This document shows, one piece after another, positions 5,736 through 11,080 of a DNA stretch of 11,080 bases (position 1 is the first letter of the stretch; the number at the start of each line of letters is the position of its first letter). Source of the DNA: a bacterium (lineage in GTDB: Bacteria > Actinomycetota > Acidimicrobiia > UBA5794 > ZC4RG35); the NCBI GenBank assembly GCA_028819835.1, contig JAPPKR010000088.1:1-11080 (forward strand). The letters run 5' to 3'. Position numbers and translations under genes: made by a program. Under the pieces are notes generated by a model. The model made no database searches. It saw only the letters and a program-made list of their open reading frames with translations, and was not told where the DNA came from.

Positions 5736-8149
5736 CAGGCCCGCAGCCTTTCCGAGCGGGGATCCCAGGCAGGCCCGGCCAGCACCCGGGCGCGGCGGCG
5801 CTCGCCCATCACACGTATCTCGAACTCTGAGCCGGGGGACCGGTAGTCGGGATGGACGTAGGCAAAGAACAGGCTCTTTCCCACCGAGTACCCGTAGGCG
5901 CCGGAGGTGGTGAGGCCCATCATCGGGCCGTTGCCGTACACCGGCTCGTTGCCCCGGCAGTCGGCGTCGGCGGCGTCCAACTCCCCGTAGACGCACACCC
6001 AGGCAAGGTCGGTCTCCTTGCGCGCCAGGGTGGCGGCCTTCCCCTGGAACTCCTTCCGGTAGTTGATGAAGCGCTCGATGTCCGCCTCCACCGGGGTTAT
6101 CTCGGTGGTGAGTTCGAACCCGTGGGCCTTGTAGGCCTTCTCGATGCGCATCACGTTCATGGCGTAGGCGCCGAAGTCGACCAGGCCCAGGCCGTCGCCC
6201 GCCTCCTTTATGGCCGCATACAGACCGGGCATCTCCTCGATCGGGTGATGGAGCTCCCAGCCCAGTTCACCCACATAGCTCACCCGGAGCGCCAGGCACG
6301 GCACCCCCGCCACGTCTATCTCCTGGCCGGTCAGCCAGGGGAAGCTCGGGGTGGTGAGGTCGGCGTCGGTCAGCTTTGCCAGGAGTTCGCGGGACCTCGG
6401 ACCGGTCACGGCCAGGATGCCCCAGCGGTCGGTGAGGTCGGTGACCGTCACCTGCTCACCGGGCAGCACGTGATGGCGCAGCCAGTCCTGGTCGTGCTGT
6501 TCGGCCATGATCGAGGAGTTGAGGTAGAAGCGTTGGTCGCCGAGGCGGGTGATGGTCACCTCCCCCTCTATCCCGCCCAGGGTGGTGAGCATGTGGGCCA
6601 GCCTTATGCCGCCCGTTCGGGCGGGCAGGCGGTTGGCCGCCAGGCGGTCCAGCAGCGCTGCGGCGTCGGGGCCCGTGACTCCCAGCTTGGTGAAGGCGGT
6701 CAGGTCGGCGACGCCCACCCGCTGCCGGACCGCGGTGACTTCCTGGCCTACCGGTCCGAACGCCGACGAGCGCCGGAAGGAGTACTCCTCGGGGGAACCG
6801 TCGGGGGAGAAGTACCGGGCCCGCTCCCAGCCGTAGATCTCCTGGAACTGGGCACCTTTTTCGGCGAGGGTTTCATAGAGCGGGGTCTGTTTGATCGGGC
6901 GTCCTGCCTCCCGGTACTCCCCCGGCATCCGCACCTGGTACATCTCGTGATACTCATCAAGCGCCTTGGCGTGGGTGAAGTCGCCGGGGGCGTAGGGCCC
7001 GAACCGGCGGGGGTCCATCTCGGCCACGTTGATCTCAGTCTGGCCGTGCACCATCCACTGAGCCAGGTACTTTCCGGACCCCGGCCCCTGGCATATACCG
7101 ATCGAGGACCCAACGCACATCCAGTAGTTCTTCAAGCCGGGCGCCGGACCGAGCAGGAGGCCGGAGTCCGGAGTGTGGGTGATCGGACCGCACACGACTC
7201 GCCTGATTCCTGCCTGCTCCAGGACGGGAGTCCGGCGGGCGGCCAGGTCCAGCCAGGGCAGGAGCTTCTCGACGTCGGGGGGAAGGAGGTGGAAGGTGAG
7301 GTCCCAGTCGATGCCCTCCATCCCGTAAGAGCGGGAGTCCTCGGTCTCATACGGGCCGATCAGCAGCCCGTCATGTTCCTGGCGGGTGTAGCAGGAGGAC
7401 CGGGGGTCGCGCAGGACCGGAATCTCGAAGTCCAGGGCGGCCACCTCGGGTATGGCCTCGGTGACGACGTAATGGTGTATCACCGAGACGATCGGCACGT
7501 CCAGGCCGACCATGGCCCCCAACTGCGGACCGAAGTGGCCGGCGGCGTTCACCACGTGCTCGGAGACGATGCGTCCCTTCTCGGTGATGGTCTCCCAGCG
7601 CCCGTCGGGAAGTTGGTTCATGTCGAGCACCCGGTTGCGCCTTACGATCTCCGCGCCCAGTTGGCGCGCTCCCGCGGCCATGGAGTTGGTCGCCGAGGTC
7701 GGGTCGGTCCAGCCGTCGCCGGGAGTGTGGAGGCCCAACACCACCCCGTCGGTGTCCACCAGGGGGTGCAGGCGGCGGATCTCGTCGGGACCCACCAGGT
7801 GGGACTCCACGCCCACCAGTTCCAGCACCCCTTGGACGTATCTGAACCAGTCGGCCTCGTCGGGGTTGGTGGCTAGCCGGACTGCTCCGCAGCCGTGCCA
7901 ACCGGTGTGGAGACCCGTCTCCTCCTCCAGTCTGCCGTACAACTCGGCACCGTAGGCGTGGACCTTGGCCATGTTGAGGCTCCCAATGAAGTGGGGGACC
8001 AAACCTGCGGCATGCCAGGTGGATCCCGACGCCAGTTCGTCCTTTTCCACCAGCACGGTGTCGGTCCAGCCCTCGTGCGCCAGGTGGTAGAGCAGCCCCA
8101 CGCCCATGGCGCCGCCGCCCACGATCACACAACGCGCTTCTTCTCTCAT
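5735..8149 (-). CDS. Dimethylglycine dehydrogenase-like FAD oxidoreductase fused to GcvT aminomethyltransferase domain (paralogue 2)
   Basis: 804 residues, first gene of the operon. The ATG at 8149 has GGAGG at 8161–8157 with 7-base spacing, an excellent ribosome site. Domains: DAO-type FAD fold with GGGAMG at 11–16 and E35; STWHAAGL with His46, the expected covalent FAD histidine; a second flavin-fold segment around 345–365; a GcvT folate domain from about 425; and its C-terminal barrel. SYVGELGWEL and FGAYAMNVMRIEKAY are typical of dimethylglycine dehydrogenases. The folate-site segment reads GGIEGE, with E530 where paralogue 1 has D530; as I recall, mammalian dimethylglycine dehydrogenase also has Glu here, so this need not mean loss of function. 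The reaction expected is oxidative N-demethylation with transfer of the one-carbon unit to tetrahydrofolate. No signal peptide or membrane segment is seen. Whether electrons go to oxygen or an electron-transfer flavoprotein cannot be told. Confidence 0.92.
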   Translation of the reverse strand: MREEARCVIVGGGAMGVGLLYHLAHEGWTDTVLVEKDELASGSTWHAAGLVPHFIGSLNMAKVHAYGAELYGRLEEETGLHTGWHGCGAVRLATNPDEADWFRYVQGVLELVGVESHLVGPDEIRRLHPLVDTDGVVLGLHTPGDGWTDPTSATNSMAAGARQLGAEIVRRNRVLDMNQLPDGRWETITEKGRIVSEHVVNAAGHFGPQLGAMVGLDVPIVSVIHHYVVTEAIPEVAALDFEIPVLRDPRSSCYTRQEHDGLLIGPYETEDSRSYGMEGIDWDLTFHLLPPDVEKLLPWLDLAARRTPVLEQAGIRRVVCGPITHTPDSGLLLGPAPGLKNYWMCVGSSIGICQGPGSGKYLAQWMVHGQTEINVAEMDPRRFGPYAPGDFTHAKALDEYHEMYQVRMPGEYREAGRPIKQTPLYETLAEKGAQFQEIYGWERARYFSPDGSPEEYSFRRSSAFGPVGQEVTAVRQRVGVADLTAFTKLGVTGPDAAALLDRLAANRLPARTGGIRLAHMLTTLGGIEGEVTITRLGDQRFYLNSSIMAEQHDQDWLRHHVLPGEQVTVTDLTDRWGILAVTGPRSRELLAKLTDADLTTPSFPWLTGQEIDVAGVPCLALRVSYVGELGWELHHPIEEMPGLYAAIKEAGDGLGLVDFGAYAMNVMRIEKAYKAHGFELTTEITPVEADIERFINYRKEFQGKAATLARKETDLAWVCVYGELDAADADCRGNEPVYGNGPMMGLTTSGAYGYSVGKSLFFAYVHPDYRSPGSEFEIRVMGERRRARVLAGPAWDPRSERLRA

Positions 8150-8156
8150 CTCCCCG

Positions 8157-8161
8157 CCTCC
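8157..8161 (-). promoter_or_regulatory. Ribosome binding site for the operon's first gene
   Basis: GGAGG on the minus strand, 7 bases before the ATG at 8149; it decides this start. Confidence 0.75.
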
Positions 8162-8191
8162 ACGGTCCGGCGCCGGCGTTCGGAATGCGGA

Positions 8192-8197
8192 ATTATA
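8192..8197 (-). promoter_or_regulatory. Candidate -10 box of the demethylase operon promoter
   Basis: A perfect TATAAT on the minus strand in an AT-rich island within otherwise GC-rich DNA, about 42 bases before the ATG at 8149. It predicts a short 5' leader of roughly 35 bases. No good TTGACA match sits 16–18 bases upstream; the nearest look-alike, TGGACA at 8240–8235, is about 37 bases away, so an activator may be needed. Confidence 0.45.
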
Positions 8198-8240
8198 TTT
8201 GCCATGTCATCCCCGCTTTGTTCGGAAGTTGTTTTGTCCA

Positions 8241-8257
8241 GTTCCGGGCACCGGAAC
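8241..8257. promoter_or_regulatory. Candidate operator: perfect interrupted palindrome in the divergent control region
   Basis: GTTCCGG (8241–8247), GCA, then CCGGAAC (8251–8257) form a perfect 7-3-7 inverted repeat. A further half-site-like ATTCCGG at 8258–8264 repeats TTCCGG at a 17-base offset, and GTTCGGAA occurs at 8178–8185 and 8220–8227. The palindrome lies between the two divergent genes, just before a TATGAT (8272–8277) that could be the -10 of the plus-strand gene. This suits a dimeric regulator controlling one or both directions. No regulator gene is in the window. Confidence 0.45.
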
Positions 8258-8271
8258 ATTCCGGCTAATGA

Positions 8272-8277
8272 TATGAT
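8272..8277 (+). promoter_or_regulatory. Candidate -10 box for the aldolase-like gene
   Basis: TATGAT (4–5 of 6 consensus bases), 31 bases before the ATG at 8309, which would give a short leader holding the GGAGG at 8296–8300. No clear -35 is seen; that position is occupied by the palindrome at 8241–8257. Confidence 0.3.
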
Positions 8278-8308
8278 GAGGATACCCCCATTTACGGAGG
8301 CTTGGAGG

Positions 8309-9085
8309 ATGAAGAGGAATCTGGCCACTTGGGCGGGAGGGAGCGGCGACTTCGCGGCCGAACCGGTCTTCGACTCTGTCGAGGAACTCCGCAGTCACCG
8401 GAAGAGGCAGACCGCCCTCTCCTATCGTCTGTTCGGAGCGTTCGGCTGGGGGACGCTGGGAGACGGCCACATCACCGCCCGGGACCCCGGGCGCGCCGAT
8501 TGCTTCTGGCTGCTCCGGTACGGCGTGTCCTTCCGGCAGGCAACCGTGGACGACCTAGTGTTGGTGGGGCCGGGCGGGCAGATCGTGGAGGGCGAGGGGC
8601 CGATCAACATGACCGCCTATTACATCCACGGACCCATCCACGACGCCCGGCCCGAGGCGGTCTCGGTGGCGCACACCCACACCCCCTACGCCACCCCCTG
8701 GATGGCCAACGTGCGGCCCTTCCGGATGATCTGCCAGGAGGCGACCGCCTTCTTCAGGTCGCAGGCCATCTTCGAAGGAGAAGAGGTGCAGGTGATGGAT
8801 GCCGACACCGGAAAGCACATAGCGGCCGCGTTGGATGAGGCGAAGGTGGTGTTCCTCCGCAATCATGGACCGGTGACTGTCGGACAGTCTGTTGAGGAAG
8901 CCATTGGTTGGTTTCTGTTTGTCGAGAGGGTCGCCGAGGTGCATGTCAAGGCGCCGGAGGCCCAACCCATCTCCGATCACGCCGCGTTCATCGCCTCCAC
9001 CGAGATCGGCCACCCCAGCAACGCGTTGGCCGCGTACGAATACGCGATCATGTCCCACATCCCCGATCCCACGGTGGTGGACTGA
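8309..9085 (+). CDS. Class II aldolase/adducin-like protein
   Basis: 258 residues from an ATG at 8309 with GGAGG at 8296–8300, 8-base spacing. In-frame ATGs at 8273 and 8276 lack such a site, and the frame open back to 7895 runs antisense to the flavoprotein gene. The fold is recognised from GWGTLGDGHITARDP (46–60), the metal-binding pair H122 and H124 in AHTHTPYA, and H186 in LRNHGP, the third expected zinc ligand. NMTAYYIH (100–107) is typical of the adducin-like branch. The catalytic Glu of fuculose-phosphate aldolase (about 20 residues before the first metal His) is not present; T102 lies there. So a metal site is kept but classical sugar-phosphate aldolase activity is doubtful; related proteins act as decarboxylases, epimerases or dehydratases. 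It is transcribed divergently from the demethylase operon through a shared control region, which hints at co-regulation but does not show function. Confidence 0.86.
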   Translation: MKRNLATWAGGSGDFAAEPVFDSVEELRSHRKRQTALSYRLFGAFGWGTLGDGHITARDPGRADCFWLLRYGVSFRQATVDDLVLVGPGGQIVEGEGPINMTAYYIHGPIHDARPEAVSVAHTHTPYATPWMANVRPFRMICQEATAFFRSQAIFEGEEVQVMDADTGKHIAAALDEAKVVFLRNHGPVTVGQSVEEAIGWFLFVERVAEVHVKAPEAQPISDHAAFIASTEIGHPSNALAAYEYAIMSHIPDPTVVD

Positions 9086-9100
9086 CCCTCAGGCGGCGGG

Positions 9101-9114
9101 CGGGGGTTTCCCCG
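9101..9114 (+). terminator. Weak hairpin after the aldolase-like gene
   Basis: CGGGG (9101–9105), loop GTTT, CCCCG (9110–9114), 15 bases past the stop codon. The stem is short but all G–C. No T-run follows, so termination is uncertain. Confidence 0.3.
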
Positions 9115-9192
9115 GCCGGTCCAGCGCCGATGGATAGTTAGTGTTTGTTTTGCCAATGTGGTGATGTTGGGTGGTGTTTTGTCACACCCCCC

Positions 9193-9201
9193 TGGCATAC
9201 T
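9193..9201 (+). promoter_or_regulatory. Candidate extended -10 element, leaderless promoter for the HNH gene
   Basis: TGGCATACT fits an extended -10 (TGn followed by a TATAAT-like CATACT, 4 of 6). It ends 6 bases before the ATG at 9208, so the transcript would begin at or next to the start codon, as in many actinobacterial leaderless genes. There is no Shine-Dalgarno sequence before this ATG. A small imperfect stem, GGTGT 9173–9177 with ACACC 9184–9188, sits just upstream and could be a regulator site. Confidence 0.35.
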
Positions 9202-9207
9202 GGAATC

Positions 9208-10425
9208 ATGGCTAAAACAGGTATTGACCGTCGGAGCACCGACGAGGTCCGGGTGGTTTTACCCACCCAGCCGGTGGGCGACGCCACCTTGGAACAGCTT
9301 CAGGGTTGGTTGCAGTCCACTTTCCGGGTGGAGAACCAACTGGCCGGGTTCCGCACCGGGATCCTGGCCGAGTTGACCCGCCGAGAAGGTGCCCATATAA
9401 CGGAGGACAACCTGCGGGAGAAGGGTCTGCGACCCCGCGGGAAAGCCCGCTCGGAAGTGGATACCGCGGTTGAGTTGGAAGAACTGCCCAAGACATCGGA
9501 GGGTATGCGTGATGGGGAGATCCCTTATGAGAACGCGCGGATCCTGGCCAAGGCCTCCCAGGAGGGAGAGATAGACGAAACAGAACTAGTGGACAAGGCG
9601 CGCACCCAGTCTCCGGACAAGTTCGCCGGGACAGTCAGGAAGTACCAGCAGGACCGCTCAGAAGATGATGGGATGAGCCGCCTGGAACGTCAACGCTCCC
9701 AGAGGTTCGCCAAGATCAGAACGGACCGCACGGACGGCATGACAGTGCTGTACGGTCGGTTCGACCCGATCACCGGCGCCCTCGTGGAGACTGCTCTGTC
9801 TCAGAAGATGGACGAGTTGTGGCGGGAGGAAGACCCCCGTGCACGGTGCTCCCCGGGACAGCGGATGGCCGACGCCCTGGCGGGGTTGGTCACCAGAGAA
9901 GACCCCGGCGAAGACGGGAAGCCTCCCCGCGGACCCAGGTTGTTGTTGATAGCCGACTACGACGTGATCGGCAGGGAACTCCAGAACGGTCGCCTCGGTG
10001 ACGGGACTCCCATACCGGTAGAGAAGATCCGGGACCTGGCCTGCCAATCGGACATCCTCCCCGCCATCTTCAAGGGCGTATCACAGCCTCTGGACCTGGG
10101 ACGGTCACGACGGGCCGCCAGTCCCGCCCAACGGATCGCCCTCGTCGCCCGGGACAAGAACTGTGTGGGATGCGGCGCCACCGCTAACTGGTGCCAGGCC
10201 CACCACATAATCCCCTGGGCCGTACAAGGCAACACCGACCTCGACGACATGGTCCTCCTATGCTCCCGCTGCCACCATAAGGTTCACGATGACCGATGGC
10301 AAGTACGCAGGAAACCATCCGGCAAGTACCACCTCAAACCACCGCTGAAACACGACCGGCCAACATCGGCCCGGCACAACCGGAGCTACCGGAACCGCCG
10401 AAGCCCCATCAAACAACGGAAATGA
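9208..10425 (+). CDS. DUF222 domain-containing HNH endonuclease (13E12-repeat family type)
   Basis: 405 residues. The N-terminal three quarters are the mostly helical, charged DUF222 region; near residue 170–200 it has the RTDRTDGMTVLYGRFDPITG stretch typical of the family. The C-terminal HNH nuclease module has C319 and C322, the H332–H333 pair, N342, C352 and C355, and H356/H360, so both zinc-binding CxxC pairs and the catalytic His are intact. A basic tail follows (361–405). The family is widespread in high numbers in actinobacterial genomes and is often thought to be mobile or associated with mobile DNA; biological role is not established. The start at 9208 was chosen over the in-frame ATG at 9145 because MAKTG begins the conserved region and fits the leaderless promoter. 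It stands alone on its strand, with more AT-rich flanks than its neighbours, consistent with insertion. Confidence 0.9.
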   Translation: MAKTGIDRRSTDEVRVVLPTQPVGDATLEQLQGWLQSTFRVENQLAGFRTGILAELTRREGAHITEDNLREKGLRPRGKARSEVDTAVELEELPKTSEGMRDGEIPYENARILAKASQEGEIDETELVDKARTQSPDKFAGTVRKYQQDRSEDDGMSRLERQRSQRFAKIRTDRTDGMTVLYGRFDPITGALVETALSQKMDELWREEDPRARCSPGQRMADALAGLVTREDPGEDGKPPRGPRLLLIADYDVIGRELQNGRLGDGTPIPVEKIRDLACQSDILPAIFKGVSQPLDLGRSRRAASPAQRIALVARDKNCVGCGATANWCQAHHIIPWAVQGNTDLDDMVLLCSRCHHKVHDDRWQVRRKPSGKYHLKPPLKHDRPTSARHNRSYRNRRSPIKQRK

Positions 10426-10751
10426 AACACTCGCCTGCTCTGGAATACAGGTTGTGAAAAAAACGGGTGACACAGGGTTGGATGACACCCCGCCCAGAAC
10501 ACATATTGACAAAAGCCAAGCACCAAAGCGGCTTGCTCAGACGTCGAGCAAGACCCCGTCAAGGGATCAAAGGGCTCCAGCGTCCCGCAAAGCCCCACCA
10601 AGGGCTGGCCGGACCGCGCTCGACCCACGGCAAGGTGGTGGCGGGGGCGGGCCCTTCAGGTGAGGAGACCAAGGCCGAATTTCGCGGTATAGCGGTCGGT
10701 TTCGCGAGCCGTTGAGGACCCGGTTGAGTTGCCGCCGATCCGCGGATCCGC
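10426..10751. other. Gene-free stretch of about 326 bases
   Basis: No convincing gene on either strand; the short plus-strand frames are low-complexity, basic and lack ribosome sites. The first part, after the HNH stop, is more AT-rich (including an A-run near 10460). It contains one hairpin (10532–10552) and, just before the minus-strand stop, a perfect 12-base palindrome GATCCGCGGATC (10737–10748). No tRNA, CRISPR array or recognisable riboswitch was seen. Confidence 0.5.
10532..10552. repeat. Perfect 7-bp hairpin downstream of the HNH gene
   Basis: CTTGCTC (10532–10538), loop AGACGTC, GAGCAAG (10546–10552). It lies about 107 bases past the HNH stop codon. It could be a terminator stem without a T-run, or part of the flank of an inserted element; no partner copy occurs in the window. 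Confidence 0.4.
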
Positions 10752-11080
10752 TTAGGTGTTCACCTCTTCATAACTGGGGCTTCCGGTTCCCTCCACCCAG
10801 TAACGGCGCGCCCAGGCCACGCCTTGCCAGGTCCTCACCTTCTCGGGGACGACCTTGATCAACCAGCGGGGCTGCTTGAGGGTGGGGACGAGGTAGGTGG
10901 GACCGTTGGGACCCAGGTAACGCAAGGACATTTCTTCGGCGACTTCCACCCATTTGCCGCCGATGTTGGGCTCCTCCGCAATCTCCGCCATTCCCTCCAC
11001 GAACACTTTGGGAATCTCCGCGGTCTGACCCGACTCATCCGGCGGACTGTGGGCCGCGTCGATCACCACGCACACCCGCG
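10752..11080 (-). CDS. Pyridoxamine 5'-phosphate oxidase-like flavin/F420-binding protein, C-terminal part (5' end outside window)
   Basis: The frame is open from the window edge to the TAA at 10754–10752, giving about 109 residues of the C-terminal part. A GTG at 11075 exists but begins inside the conserved region, so the real start is upstream. RVCVVIDA, then VFVEGMAEIAEE, is the strand pattern seen in split-barrel PNPOx-like proteins, where a neighbouring loop binds FMN or F420. The later YLGPNGPTYLV, PRWLIKVVPEKVRTWQG and WARRYW match the C-terminal half of actinobacterial members that often reduce small molecules with F420 or FMN, or act as heme-binding relatives. It is convergent with the HNH gene and shows no link to the demethylase operon. 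The cofactor and substrate cannot be told from this fragment. Confidence 0.75.
   Translation of the reverse strand, partial: RVCVVIDAAHSPPDESGQTAEIPKVFVEGMAEIAEEPNIGGKWVEVAEEMSLRYLGPNGPTYLVPTLKQPRWLIKVVPEKVRTWQGVAWARRYWVEGTGSPSYEEVNT

Noticed and set aside
4650..5846. 398-codon open frame on the plus strand
   Set aside because: Antisense shadow of the MttB gene with low-complexity Gly/His/Arg content.
5736..5996. Upstream extension of the MttB frame
   Set aside because: It overlaps the upstream flavoprotein gene in another frame; the conserved basic N-terminus starts at the ATG at 5735 in a coupled ATGA.
5852..7876. 674-codon open frame on the plus strand
   Set aside because: It lies wholly antisense to the flavoprotein gene, is rich in Gly, His and Val with no recognisable motif, and follows from high-GC codon bias.
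8167..8176. CCGGCGCCGG palindrome as an operator
   Set aside because: Short G/C-only palindromes are common by chance in DNA of this composition, and it sits between the predicted transcript start and the ribosome site without repeats.
7895..8308. Upstream extension of the aldolase-like frame
   Set aside because: It runs antisense into the flavoprotein gene and through the divergent control region; GGAGG fixes the start at 8309.
10454..10715. Two short plus-strand frames after the HNH gene
   Set aside because: No ribosome site, low-complexity basic sequence ending in glycine repeats, no family pattern.
1..11080. tRNA genes, CRISPR arrays, insertion-sequence ends or riboswitches
   Set aside because: Intergenic stretches were read on both strands; no cloverleaf, regular repeat–spacer pattern, transposase or known aptamer core was recognised.

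Overview
This is high-GC DNA with strong G/C bias at codon third positions, GGAGG ribosome sites, a TTG start and a DUF222–HNH endonuclease gene. Together these suggest a high-GC Gram-positive bacterium, probably an actinobacterium, perhaps an Acidimicrobiia-like lineage. The lineage is inferred from style only; there is no rRNA or other marker gene.

Layout. (1) 1–1423, + strand: the 3' part of a PfkB-family kinase, coupled by an ATGA overlap to a psuG-type pseudouridine-5'-phosphate glycosidase. This is a nucleoside salvage/breakdown pair. (2) 1424–1722: an intergenic stretch with what looks like a decayed coding fragment on the minus strand and a weak terminator-like inverted repeat. (3) 8149 down to 1723, minus strand: a tight three-gene operon. 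It encodes a dimethylglycine/sarcosine dehydrogenase-like flavoprotein fused to a GcvT domain, an MttB-superfamily methyltransferase without pyrrolysine, and a second collinear flavoprotein–GcvT paralogue. (4) 8150–8308: a divergent control region with a TATAAT on the minus strand and a perfect 17-bp interrupted palindrome. (5) 8309–9085, +: a class II aldolase/adducin-like protein. (6) 9208–10425, +: a DUF222–HNH endonuclease with a putative leaderless start. (7) 10426–10751: no credible gene, one hairpin. (8) 10752–11080, minus: the C-terminal part of a pyridoxamine-5'-phosphate-oxidase-like flavin/F420 protein.

How it may work together. The operon pairs one candidate methylammonium (quaternary or tertiary amine) methyltransferase with two oxidative N-demethylases that carry folate domains. 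The simplest reading is stepwise removal of N-methyl groups, for example glycine betaine to dimethylglycine to sarcosine to glycine, with one-carbon units passed to tetrahydrofolate. No corrinoid protein, corrinoid activase or transporter is in the window, so substrate and methyl acceptor are open. The aldolase-like gene shares the divergent control region and may be co-regulated, but its substrate cannot be read from the sequence.
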